Assembly: GCA_019828595.1 (NCBI GenBank)
Contig: JAHQRK010000004.1
Location: 1,984,001 to 2,048,000 of the forward strand
Reading direction: 5' to 3'
DNA length: 64,000 nucleotides
From: Aphanomyces cochlioides
Lineage: Eukaryota; Oomycota; Saprolegniomycetes; Saprolegniales; Verrucalvaceae
The notes below the pieces were generated by a model. It did not search any database and was not told the DNA's origin. It saw nothing but the letters and a program-made list of their open reading frames with translations. The translations under genes and the position numbers were made by a program. The number at the start of each line of letters is the position of its first letter. Within the stretch, counting starts at the first letter, position 1. Shown piece by piece: positions 11,762 through 25,351 of the stretch.

Positions 11762-12209
11762 GTAACTGTTTCAATGAAACCGTCCTTTGAAACGGCCGTT
11801 TCGAGCCAGGTCAGCGTCAAATAGATTCAACAGTTTACAAACTCCAAGTGTAAAAATTTAAAAAAATTCTGAAAATGAAAAAGGTGAAATTTTCCTATAA
11901 TTCAGAGCACGATTTGCAATATCTCATCCATAGAGTTAACTTAGCAGTCTTGATGGCATTGTGCTAGTTCCCATAAGTACATATTCGTCGTCAATGTTTC
12001 AATGCTTTCGATGGTGTATTGTCACCAGGATCACAGCGGATTTGGACGAGCTATCTTTTAATATAATGGGAATTAAAAACATGTAATTTTAAAATATTTA
12101 CTCGGCTTATAGTTAAAGGTTGGAAATTGTTTTTTACCTGTTAATAATTTTTTAATATTTTTATTTTATTTATTTTTTCAAGGATAGGTGGCTCTTGTCA
12201 ACGTGTGTG
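11762..12209. other. Divergent intergenic promoter region
   Basis: Lies between the Usp gene (minus) and the sugar transporter (plus). It contains GAAACGGCCGTTTC, a 14-bp palindrome just upstream of the Usp ATG (about 11791-11804), then AT-rich DNA with T-runs before the transporter. No gene seen. Confidence 0.45.
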
Positions 12210-13307
12210 ATGGACCTCAAGGTCGTCTCGTTCGTCCTGCTCGTGGCGCAGAACACGCTCTTGGGCATCGTGACAAAGTATTCCCGAGGTACCAAGTACA
12301 ATGCGACGTCGGCGGTGATGCTCATCGAATGCTCCAAGTTTGTCCTGTGTATGCTCATCGTGGCGTACACCAAGGGCGGGATCCAAGCGTGTTGGACAAG
12401 TGTTCAGCGTGAAGTGTTTGGAGATCGCGAAGGATTCAAGAAAATGATCTTCCTCGCACTGCTCTACGCTGGTCAAAACACGGTAGCCTTGCTTTCGTAC
12501 GATTACGTCGACGTGGCGACGTACAATGTTGTCTACCAACTCAAGATTGTCACGACGGCGTTTTTTATGGTGCTACTGCTCAAGCGTTCGTTCAATATTG
12601 TGCAGTGGATTGCCATGGTAGCTCTTATGGTTGGCGTTGCGATCTGCTCGACGGCTCGTCCCTCATCCAAAGACAGAGCTTCCAGCAGCTTTATGGGCAT
12701 CTTTATGGTGCTTGGTCTTGCGATCAACTCTGGGATTGCTGCTGCATATTTGGAAATGGTTCTCAAGACGCACAAACCTCACCAGACGTTTCCCAACCCG
12801 ATCGATCCGTTGTGGAAGACCAATATCCAACTGGCCGTCATTTCGGTGGCAGCCACTGGACTCGGTGTTGCTCATGCTGCGTACACAACCAAGGATTTCT
12901 CGTTCTTCGAGGGTTACAACCACTTCACTTATGGTGTGATTGCTTTGCAAGCTTGTGGTGGCTTGATCATTGCCGCCGTCGTGCGGTACTCCGACAACGT
13001 GGTCAAGAACTTTGGCACTGCTCTTTCTCTCGTCCTGAGCAGTCTCCTCGCCAACTATTTGTTCCACACAACATCGCCTCCCATGTTTTACGTCGGTGGA
13101 TTTCTCGTCGTCGCGTCCGTCTTTGTCTACGGAGACAAGCGATTCCACCTCCAATCGTCTCCGGAAACGATCGTCAAGCCATCGAAGGAGCATGACGACC
13201 TAGAAAGTGGCCTTGGCAGCAAAAACGACGAAGGCCATTCCATCCAGGACATCAAGATTGCGCCGGAGGCGACGGAGACGTTGTTGAGTCAGCGGACCAA
13301 GGAGTAA
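12210..13307 (+). CDS. Nucleotide-sugar transporter, SLC35A type
   Basis: Single-exon membrane protein of about 365 residues with around ten hydrophobic helices. It imports nucleotide sugars (UDP-Gal, UDP-GlcNAc or CMP-Sia class) into the Golgi or ER in exchange for the nucleoside monophosphate. The family signature is clear: ALLYAGQNTVALLSYDYVDV, ATYNVVYQLKIVTTAFFMVL and LLKRSFNIVQWIAM; a later FTYGVIALQACGGLIIAAVV and VVKNFGTALSLVLSSLLANY complete the second half. Start at 12210 (MDLKVVSFVLL) begins directly at helix 1; an ATG 15 bases upstream is possible. The acidic tail ends in LLSQRTKE without a strong retention motif. Substrate cannot be told from sequence alone. Confidence 0.88.
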   Translation: MDLKVVSFVLLVAQNTLLGIVTKYSRGTKYNATSAVMLIECSKFVLCMLIVAYTKGGIQACWTSVQREVFGDREGFKKMIFLALLYAGQNTVALLSYDYVDVATYNVVYQLKIVTTAFFMVLLLKRSFNIVQWIAMVALMVGVAICSTARPSSKDRASSSFMGIFMVLGLAINSGIAAAYLEMVLKTHKPHQTFPNPIDPLWKTNIQLAVISVAATGLGVAHAAYTTKDFSFFEGYNHFTYGVIALQACGGLIIAAVVRYSDNVVKNFGTALSLVLSSLLANYLFHTTSPPMFYVGGFLVVASVFVYGDKRFHLQSSPETIVKPSKEHDDLESGLGSKNDEGHSIQDIKIAPEATETLLSQRTKE

Positions 13308-14440
13308 CCAAAGTATCAAAATAAATATCATTTTATTTTCTGATATAAATAGGAATAAAGTGCTACACATTTTGGTGAGAACTTTTGTTCAGGTGCTTTT
13401 AGCTCCACGTTGAACTATCATTTCACGTCCAAGCGCTAGTTGAACGTGTATGAATCAATACACTGCAGGCAAGTTGCTGTTGTAGTAAACTTGTATACTG
13501 TTTGTACACTGTACATCTTTACGGGTGTGCGTTTGGATCTCACCCGCCTCGTCTCCATCCCGTATTGTTGAGGAGCAGGACTCAACAAATGCCCAAAGTA
13601 CTGTAGACAGCAAAGTATCACACCACGAAATTCTCCTCTCGAAATATTAATTAATTCTATTTTTCATACAAATACCAAGTATAATATATATTTTCCATTT
13701 TAATAATTGATTATGCCGAATAAATCCACAAAAATACGATAAGATTCGTGGTGAGACATTGCAAACTTCTTCGAATTTCGGCGGGACGCTTACTGTCACG
13801 TTACAGGAAGAGTCGCTCTGAATTCGAATCTTGCGGTCTGCCACGCGAGCAACCGGCTCTGCCTAGTAAACGACTACCATAAGAGTCTCAATAGACTCTT
13901 TCTGGCGAAGGTTTCCCATCCTAGAGCTTGTTTTCCGTGGGTTTTGAAGTGCCCAAGCTTTGTCTGGCGCTCCGTACCCCCACGATAAATTGGCTACTAG
14001 CATTTATATCTCCAATATTATATGCATATTTTACCTTGATATTTTTTGTATAATATTTCTTACCATTTAGTAATACAATAATAATGTAAAAGATTGCTTT
14101 ATTTTTCAATTTTAGTTTTTAACATATTTGAACAAGAGGCACTGACTGCCCCGTTTTTCCGCTCCTGCCGCCATGCGTATTCTCTGTTACATACGGGTCC
14201 CGTTCTGTAAACCAGCGAGCGGCAGAAGGGCAGAGCATCGGCCAAGATGACCCAAAGGTACGTTGGGGAAAGCATACCTCGATCACAGGGTCCTGATGAA
14301 TCTTGGTGGCGTAGTCACACGAAGCGGAAGGCATCGACGAGCGTTCCCGTCCAGAGTGAGCCACCTGCGGGAAAGCACGCGCCATCCCACGTACTCTACT
14401 CGATGCCCATGTATGTGCTCAATGCGATCGAAAGCAGTGT
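13308..14440. other. Intergenic, AT-rich, no confident gene
   Basis: About 1.1 kb between the transporter and the PX-AGC kinase. From 13640 to 14110 it is AT-rich with a GC island near 13790-13960 that contains a GATTCGAATTC-like box on the minus strand. Only short ORFs are present. An undetected 5' exon of the kinase gene between 14240 and 14440 cannot be excluded. Confidence 0.4.
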
Positions 14441-17132
<2,692 letters not shown>

Positions 17133-17186
17133 ATGTAGTAGTCTTTAATCACACTTTGTCAACACAGAGCAAGTAGTAAATAACGA

Positions 17187-18867
17187 TTAGGCAGAGAGCT
17201 TAAAGCGACGCTTGAGTTCCTTCGACAGGAGCGCAAGTTCTTTCGCGGCGCCGCCTTTCATCATGCCAGAATTCTCCTGCGCGCGGCGGATCAAATACGG
17301 CAGCACCTCGTCGACTGGGCCGTACGGAACATACTTGAACACTTGGTACTCCTCGGCGCCAAGAGTATACGACACGTGGTCGCACATACCGAGGAGTTGG
17401 CCGAAGTAGACGCCGCCGTTCGTGCGCGAAATGGAGAGCGCGTCCATCTTCGCAACAGTCTTTTGGACGCTTTCTTCGTTGTGACTCGCAACCATAAAGC
17501 TCGTGCGGTTGTTGTGGACGAGCAACAATTCGACAAGCGAGTCGTAGTTGGCGTGTGTGGCTTCAAGCGTAGGGTGGATGGGATCGGGGTAGCCCATGTC
17601 GGCAGCACGTTTGCGTTCTTGGATCATGTACGCGCCGCGGACGAGCTTGCAAGCAAAACGGAACTTTTCACGCTCGGCACGTTCCAGGTCAATCAGGACA
17701 CGATCGCTCGAGTCGCGCAAGTAGCATTGGAACGTGTTGTAGATCGTATCGCGGTTGTTCGTGTTGTATCGACGTTGCAAGTTGAGCACGACATGGTCAA
17801 TCGCAGGTTGCATGTACGTTTGCTCGGCGTCAATCATGAGCTTCACATTGGCAGCAGAAGCAGCTGCCGCCAAAGTTTCAAGACGAGACATCATTTGACT
17901 CATCTCTTGAATTTCTTCGGTACTGAGTGGGTCCACTTTGAGGAATCGCGTGAGGGGTCCCATGGTCAAATCCATTGGGTTGAGGTAGCTCACCCAGTCG
18001 ACGTAGTCAATCATTCCATCGTGTTGGACGTCCAGAGCTCTACACAAGTCAGATGAGCAATATGAAAGCAAGAAATGTTTCGTACCGGAAGAGCGTGTCG
18101 AGCTCTTCTTCGGTGAAGGTCGCGCCAGCCTTCTTGATACCAATCTTGAAGGTGGGGTAGTCCACCAATCGATCGACGTAGCTTTGCTTAGCACGACTGA
18201 CAGGTCCATCCAACGAATGGAAGAGAATTTGCGTCGCGACGAGGATGCTCGACATGCGCTGGAGAAGTTCGGGCTTACCCATAGCAGTGCACTTGACAGC
18301 GGTAAATCCACCAGCTGGAGCATCTTGGATGGCTTGGAGTGCGATTTTCATATTGGCGTCGCACATGGCTTCATCTTCGTAGTCATACGTGCGTGCTTGC
18401 AATTCATTCGAGCTGACACCATCAAGTTCTGTTTTCTTTTCCGCTTCAACGTCGGCTTCAGCAGCATAGTCCAAAATTGCACCGATTCCAGCTTCGCGCA
18501 ATTTTTTGATCGCAGGCTGAATATCCTGGGCATTTTCACCAGCGCAGAAATGTCCGAAGAACGACTTCTTTAATGCGCAGTCTGTGATCTTGCTGCCAGC
18601 AATCTTGTATGACAAGTCAATCATGGTTTGGCTATTGCGGACGAGGAATGGAAACTGACATGTTTGGAACACAGCAAACGCGCGCAAAAGTTCGGCAGTC
18701 GATTTCTTGGCAAAAATACGCTCGGTTTCCGTAAACGAGAGCGCAGCGGGTTGGGCATGGGTGCTCTTGTCAATGGGAGTCGCCGTCACGGACGCTGTGG
18801 TCGCGGTGGAGAGAGGACGGGCGTTTCGGACGCGACGAGCCAACGACGACGACGACACTCGGAGCAT
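17187..18867 (-). CDS. PRODH: Proline dehydrogenase, mitochondrial
   Basis: FAD enzyme of the mitochondrial inner membrane that oxidises proline to pyrroline-5-carboxylate and passes electrons to ubiquinone. Two exons (18867 to about 18087, and about 18040 to 17187) give roughly 545 residues. The N-terminus MLRVSSSSLARRVRNARPL is a typical mitochondrial presequence. Family motifs include GIGAILDYAAEADVE, TAVKCTAMGKPELLQRM, VKLMIDAEQTYMQPAID, FACKLVRGAYMIQERKRA, TSFMVASHNEESV, VYFGQLLGMCDHVSYTL and KYVPYGPVDEVLPYLIRRA (FAD and substrate Arg region). Between the two halves sits an EF-hand-like insert (FTEEELDTLFRALD, DVQHDGMIDYVDW). An ATCCGGAT element lies 53 bp upstream. Convergent with the PX-AGC kinase (54 bp apart). 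Confidence 0.93.
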
Positions 18868-18919
18868 TGCTCGGCAACTTGGAAAATGATCCTGGCGTTG
18901 AAGTCCAAATTTAGGACAT

Positions 18920-18929
18920 CATCCGGATA
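18920..18929. promoter_or_regulatory. ATCCGGAT element upstream of PRODH
   Basis: CATCCGGATA about 53 bp before the PRODH start codon at 18867 on the minus strand. Confidence 0.55.
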
Positions 18930-20144
18930 AGTTATCGATGTAATAAAATAAAACAGATGGTGGAGTATACTAATATCAAGTGTTGTGTTGTCGGATGGTA
19001 TTTTATGACTGGGTCACCCATTGCACACAGAGAAAACGTATACAAATTTCAAGATTAAATCTCACTCGCTGTCCATTTCTCATATCACATGGCCATTCAC
19101 AATAGACCCAATATTCAAAAGCAGATATTTCTCGCATGTCGAAAGAATACGTCAAAGACAAAGTTTTTATCGTATTCACACATTATCTGGAAAAAATCAC
19201 TTCATATTTTTGACATCACTTCATTCTTTCAAAACTAGTATTTTTGAGAAATAAATTATGTTAATGTGAGAAGCACATCGAATTGCGAATGTGTAAACCT
19301 ATTTGTAGATATCAGTCGTTTTTGTGATACACCTGCTCAAAATTTTGAGATGGGAAGGTTCAACTATTTTGACATATGGTACCTAGAACCGTCAGTTATT
19401 GGCTGTCGTTTCACAGAATATGCATCGACTCCCACTTGAGCGCACGATGAGATGATGCAGTGTATTCACACTGGCGCTGGAATCGACACCACCGAAACAG
19501 CATGAATCGTGTTGAATCTTCTGTACGACATTAACATTAGTAGTTCTGGTGAATCAGTACAGCGAAGGCTACACTAACCTTAGAGCCACCACGAGTTATA
19601 ACTGTTTGCGCAAAATGGTTAGCTGCATGATAAAATCATTCAGCTAATTTTGATCTCGGTTATCCTATATTTTTCTACTGTGTCATCGAACAGACCCAAT
19701 AATCATGGATTGTCGGGGACATCTTGACGACGATTGCGCAGTTGGGTTGCCTTGCCACCCGTTCTCCACCAGCAGCTATTTCCGTCCCCCTCGGAATGTC
19801 CTTTCGTTGATACAGAGGTAGCATAGCCTATAAAATAGCTTGCCCTTGTGAAAAGACTTGGATGGTATGCTTCCCCCGCCCCCCCGAGGCTAAAACCATC
19901 GAGAAAAGACCTTCAACCTCGATCATCCAACCTCGAATTCATGAGCTACGTGGATTAATAGCCTGTGGCCCGTGGGGGATGACAGGCGTATGGTTCTTTG
20001 TCACCGTCTCATGGACTTCAATGGTTGACTCGATGGATTTTCATCCAATCAAAATGTTTCATTGGATAAAATTCAATAATTTTAACCAATCAAAATGCAC
20101 AAGAGGTTTCAGCAGTTACGAGCGTTGCATTGATCGAAGTCATG
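18930..20144. other. Intergenic, no confident gene
   Basis: About 1.2 kb. Mostly AT-rich with short, unsupported ORFs. CCAATCA/TTGGATA motifs cluster at 20044-20095. The region holds the PRODH promoter at its left edge and the 3' flank of PTEN at its right. Confidence 0.45.
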
Positions 20145-21681
20145 TTAGTCGGCTTTAACACCATCGGGGCGATCAAAGACAAGGACGAGAAACATGCTGG
20201 GAGCGACGAGTTTGTGGCCTTTCTTGACGTCTTTGACGAGGATGTCGACGTCAGCCTTCTTTACGACGAGCTTTTCTCGAGGATCCACAAAAGAGGTGTG
20301 AAACCAGACATGTCCAATGTCCTTATGCTTCGCCTTGAACCTGACGCGAACTTCGCCAAAGACCAGCACTTGCTTTTCAGGGCATCGGATCTAATCATAC
20401 TTGCCTCACGAAGAGTCGTCAATGTGTGGGCTCTCACCTCTAACATTTCGAGCGGCGAATCGTCAGTCGTTGTGTCCTCGTCGGGTGCTTGTTTGATAGT
20501 CCCAACGCTCGAGAGGTCATATACAAGCGAGCGATCAAAACCGACTTGCACTTCGACACGTATATCTACTGCCACGTCAGACAAATTGCATAATGAACGC
20601 CCTACCCATTCTTCGCCGTGCGTAGAGACCATGAATCGTCACGGATTGCAGGGCCAGGTTGGTTGTCTTCGGCAGACAAAGCCGTGGAAACACTTTGGGT
20701 AGAGGAGCCAGTGGTGCATCTTCAACGCCAGAGCTCTCACGAGACAAATCATGAGGTGTATCTTCGCCCGAGAACCATTGCTTTTCCCACAGTTCTCCAA
20801 GATCTGCCGCCGTCATGCCGAGCTCAAACTGTGCCACAGGGTCTGACTGAGCATTTGGATGGCAAAGTTGTGCAAAATAGTGAATGAATCGCCGTTGGCT
20901 TGGAATCGTCACGCCCTGAAGCAGCTCTCACTTGGCGTTCTGTCTAGCCACTTACCTGCTGATTCAACGAACGTGCGCTCCCATAGAATCCCATGGCTCC
21001 CTGTGCTGTCAGCCACGCCGAACTGTAGAGTAAATACGCGCAAATCATGACGCCAGTGCGGCCCTACAAAGGGAATGTCCATGACCAGAACTGTATGAGG
21101 AGTCTACCTTGCCAGCTTTGCAGTGGATCGCTGCGACGTTGTCGGGGTGTTGCTCGAGCCACTCAAACTAACAAAATTGGCTCACACAGTCGGTAGAACT
21201 CGTACAATGTCTTGGCATGCTGGAATTAGGAGCGACAGCGGCGGCGGATTGTGATCGTCAAACGGGTATTCCACCACTCGCTGGTGAAACTTATCTTTGC
21301 TGTAATGTCGTTCGGAGCATCTACAACATCTCCATTTGAGAAACCACTTGCAAATCCCATCTCGATACAAGTTGTAGACTTTGTAGCGGTCTTTATGTCG
21401 ATGTTCAAAGCAATTGAACACATCCTATGAAGCCATTTGAGACTTCTACAGCAGCAGGATAAAACTTACTTTGTAATGGTTGCGGTAAATGCCTTCGATG
21501 TTCTCCGCTGGATATCCAAATGCAATCAAGCGTGGAGTGACATCTACCATCCAGTCAGTCCATCCTATCTTGGCATCTTCTTCGTACATGTCATATCGAG
21601 GTCGTAGCCATCGTCGATGAATCGTCGTTTCTTCTTGGACACGAGTTTCTTGAGCTGGAGCGTCACAAGCGACGTCGTCAT
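20145..21681 (-). CDS. PTEN: PTEN phosphatidylinositol-3,4,5-trisphosphate 3-phosphatase
   Basis: Removes the 3-phosphate of PIP3, antagonising PI3K/AGC-kinase signalling. About eight short exons. In order: basic PIP2-binding N-terminus [20 protein letters not shown], then [61 protein letters not shown] and [20 protein letters not shown]. The P-loop HCKAGKGRTG is identical to the canonical PTEN loop, including the two Lys specific for PIP3. [20 protein letters not shown] and [15 protein letters not shown] follow. The C-terminal exons form a C2 domain ([37 protein letters not shown]). No PDZ-binding tail is evident and the protein stops soon after the C2 domain. Start at 21681 ([13 protein letters not shown]) is preferred; an in-frame ATG at 21837 would add 52 residues. 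Confidence 0.92.
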
Positions 21682-21880
21682 GCTCGATTTCTGCTTCTTG
21701 ATCGGCGTCAGGGGATGCGTTCCTGTATGCGTACAGCTTCCATGCGGACTACTCGTCAAAATGTGCGTCGGCCGCGCAAAGACGTCGGTTGAAGCTTTGA
21801 TGTTCATGGGCCAACTGGGGAAATGGTCGCGTGGCAATCCATCTTCGACCTATTTTTAGAACGGGCATTTCAAAATTCAG

Positions 21881-21922
21881 CCAATCAGAGTGCTCCAAAC
21901 GTCTTCTTTCGATTCTGATTGG
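21881..21922. promoter_or_regulatory. Inverted pair of CCAAT boxes upstream of PTEN
   Basis: CCAATCA at 21881-21887 and TGATTGG at 21916-21922 sit in the 123-bp gap between PTEN and the next minus-strand gene, 44-85 bp upstream of the 21837 ATG. They resemble NF-Y binding sites. Confidence 0.5.
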
Positions 21923-21960
21923 CTCGCAGTATCTCAACGCCACTTGGCTTGCCCGTCACT

Positions 21961-24900
21961 CTACAGCTTTAGCACTTCAATGTTGTCGTGGACGCGCTGG
22001 GCGATTGCTTTCGTCTTGGCGGCGCCATGACGCAGAGACTGCGCAAGTCTTTCCTTGACGAGACCCATATCAGGTGTCAATTGTCGAATGTTGTTGCTCC
22101 AGATGCCTTCGCGCAGTTTAAACTCATGCTTGAGACGGTCGGCGCCGGTCATGACCACTTGATCGTTCTCCTGCAATGCCTTTGCAGCATCTTCTTGCGC
22201 TTTCTTGAGCGCTTTCAAATGCCTTGCAGCGCGCGCGGGGAGCAACGAGGCTTTGCCTTGGAGGCGGCGACACGCTTGCGTGAGAGCGCCAGTCGGAGGT
22301 AGCTCCGTGATCAATGCTTCCAATGCGGTGTTCCACTCGTCAATCTCTTTTGGCTTGAGGAGAGCTTCTGTCTGCACGGGCTTGGCCAAGCGGTTATACG
22401 CATCCAGTTGATCTTTCGCCTTCTCGATGTGACTTCGAGCCATCACATACGCTTGGACAAAGCAATCCCATCGGACGAGATAGAACGGCGGGACGAGCAA
22501 GTCGGCGCCGTTGTACAATTTGTGCGCCGTTGCATCGTTGCGCCATTCCATGTCTTTCCAAGTCTTGGCGGCGAGCATTGCCGACGACGAAACGCCATGA
22601 AAGCGCGTTTTCTTGGGAGCTTCTACGACGTGGACATCGTCCGGCAGGACAATCTCAAGCTCAATTGCATATTCGCGATCCTCCTTTGCCGTGACGCCCA
22701 TTCTATTCAAGACTTCTAAGTCGCTGCAAGGACAAACTTCGTACCGCGTGCCGAGCAGAATGCCAAATTTATCACGGACAGCCATCACAGGTTGAACAGC
22801 GCCTTGCTGCGACTTGTCAATGAGGGCGTCAAATGTTTCGACCGTCGCAGTCCGGTGGAGAGACATGAGCGCCGCCGTATCGTCATTGAACGCCGCCTAT
22901 CCTCCTCCCAGGTTAGCTCCCTCAACTTGGAATACAGCGCACGTCGAGTAGTTTGCCCTTCTTGGTCAGCTTGAGCTCTTCAAACTTTTGAAAGCACTGC
23001 CAGAGCTTTGCGAGGCGTAGCAGTGGCCGTGGCTCGGATGTTGCAAATGTGTAGTACGCGTACGCTCGAATTTCCCGCTTCGAGCGCGGTCTTCCTTCAG
23101 GGCGCTGCTCGGCAAGTCTGTGCATCTACCGCCGCAATTCCGCGCTGATATTCATAATCGACACAGACCGCCTTACCTTGTCGTCGTAGGCTCGTTTCAT
23201 CGCTTGGCACATGGCGAGCTGGTCGTATTCCCGACTCATGCGCCAGTTATCCCACGCCGACTCGACAAGGACGTCGGCTTTCTTGCGCATGCTCTGCTGC
23301 AGCAGATCTTCTACAATATGTGGGGGAACGCCATGGGCATCTCGTCTAAAACTTGTCACGAGGATAGCATAGAAGTCGGGGCATACCGAATGCCATGGAG
23401 CTCGCCATGGTAGACAAAATTGTGTTTGATGTAGTTGGTCAGCATGGCCGGCGTTTTCTCGGCGTGCATGGTCGCGACGGAGAGGAGCATGATGACTTCG
23501 TCGGTTGGGGCATTCCACGACGGCATGATTTGAAAATCCTGGAGCGCAATTTCGCCATTTGAGACTGCCAGGACGCGCTCCGTCGTTGCGAGGACTGTCT
23601 CGTCCATCCAAAACATTCCATGGCTACGAAATGACCGCGCCAAGTCGTCAGATAACGACGAGCAGCGCTACCTTGTTGGCAGGAGGAGATAAATCTTGCG
23701 ATAAAAGCCATCAAAGTGGCAGCGGTAGAGATCGTAGAGGTATTTCACACTCGACTTGGGATCCACACGCAGCGTGACGACCTACAGAGCGCGTTGAATC
23801 CTTCCAAAGCCATCCATGCCTTCGTACGCTTCCGGCAGGGACGCTCTTGATGACCACACGGACGAATTGCTGGGCTCTACGTGGAATCCGTCAACTTCCA
23901 GAGCTTGCCATGGGTAGATCGACGTACTTTTCACGATGTAGTCGAATGGCGTAGATGTCGTACAGGAGTCCTTTGAGAAACTCGAGCTCTCGGATGGACT
24001 GACCGTCATCGCAGCCCTTGCCGACGTTTCCAAAGAGCATGGACAACATCAATGCCTTGTCTTGCATCACTTGTTTCATTTCTAGCGCGTTGGCCGCCTG
24101 CACGCGCGTGAAAAACGTCGAAGAAGGGACCCAGCAGCCTGGACATCCTGGTAGTTGCGACGACTCGCATACGAGGCACTCGAGCGTTGGATCAAATCGA
24201 GCGTCCATGATGCGCTTGAGTTCTTCCTGTTCTCGAAGCCGAGTTCGCGGCGATTTCTTCGCTGCTCCTGCTGCAAAATTTGGCATGGCGTCGTCGTCGA
24301 AGAGCGTCACGGCGCGTTTGTAAAAGACCATGCCGAGGAAGACCGGCGATATGATGGAAGCATCATGGCGGGACATGGCATAGCCAAAGCAGGCGGGATG
24401 CGGCGCGTCGCGGCCAAGACGAGCAGCGGCCTTGGGTGCATTCAATTGACTGTCTTTGGCGTACGAGTAGCGATAGAAGATGGGCGAGAAGATGGAAGAA
24501 TCGGTCTCGAGGGAGTTGAAGCGGTCGGGATGAAAGATGTAGCCGGCACTGGCGGGATGCTCCTCAAACGGATTGATGCGATCGAGCTCGTACCGCTTGA
24601 TCTGTAGCTCTAGAATGGAATTCCCTATAAGTAGACGTCGGAGGCAGCAACATCTTACCCTCCTCGTGGTTCATCTCGACGTGCCAACTCTTGGCAGCAT
24701 TGAGCTGTGCTTGGTATCGCCGAGATTGCTCCATGAGTTCTTTCTCAATCGCTTTGCGACGCTTGGCTTGTTCTCTCTTGCGTTGTTTGTCGCGTTGTTT
24801 CTTCTCCAGGGGCGCTAATTGAGGATGTTTGGCGCTCCGAACGAGTTCTGCGTCCAGAGCATCGCAGTGCATGACCGACACGGTCCAAAGTTGCTCTTGA

Positions 24901-25273
24901 CAGTTTCAAGCTGAGCCATAAAGTTTGCAGTCTTGCTGTTGACTTTGAAACTTATAAGACCTGTGGCATCAGAGCTCTTGCTAACTTGGCAATCGCATCC
25001 TTCAGCTCTGTCTCAGTCTAATACAATGTTCCATCTCTCTCGGCCACACAGGAACTCGTTTCCTCGTGACGATTCACATGTCACGAAGCAACGCGTCGCC
25101 GTTGCAGTTGCTGTCGACGCTTGCACGCATACTGGGCGGAGCATACCAAGAGTGACTTCACTCTTCATACGACGCGTGGGATCCAGAGAATTGGCACGAC
25201 TTGACGCTGTTTGTTGGTACCTTGGAGCAATTGACAGGCGAGGAAGCGCTACATGGCTCCAGAGCTTCCACAC
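21961..25273 (-). CDS. Large conserved-looking protein of unknown function
   Basis: Family not recognised. Exons read from about 24881 down to 21961 give roughly 900 residues. The N-terminal part (DALDAELVRSAKHPQ) leads into a highly basic coiled coil (LEKKQRDKQRKREQAKRRK). The middle contains a CxxC...CxGC cluster (LECLVCESSQLPGCPGCW), a possible zinc site. Helical segments follow (GKGCDDGQSIRELEFLKGLL; VPPHIVEDLLQQSMRKKADV). The C-terminal exon (21961-22866) is a continuous 301-residue segment with helices rich in Lys/Ala. The annotated extent includes a proposed 5' exon from an ATG at 25273 (MWKLWSHVALPRLSIAPRYQ, presequence-like), supported only by ATCCGGAT elements 38-70 bp upstream; without it the start would be 24881 (MSVMHCDALD). 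A duplicated piece lies at 30196-30358. Confidence 0.55.
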
Positions 25274-25310
25274 AGCTCGGTCAGTAGCGACTTATGTAAA
25301 CAGCACCATG

Positions 25311-25351
25311 TATCCGGATACAGTGCATGATTTGGAGAAGATATCCGGATA
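25311..25351. promoter_or_regulatory. Two ATCCGGAT palindromes
   Basis: TATCCGGATA at 25311-25320 and again at 25342-25351. They are 38 and 69 bp upstream of the ATG at 25273 (minus strand) and so mark the likely promoter of the large unknown gene. Confidence 0.5.

Noticed and set aside
12663..13193. Minus-strand ORF within the nucleotide-sugar transporter
   Set aside because: Shadow of a clear ten-helix transporter coding frame.
13790..13880. tRNA-like GATTCGAATTC box on the minus strand
   Set aside because: No matching acceptor, D or anticodon stems and no convincing A box; probably chance in a GC island.
17343..18056. 237-residue plus-strand ORF opposite PRODH
   Set aside because: Antisense shadow of a conserved coding exon; Val/His-rich composition is typical of such shadows.
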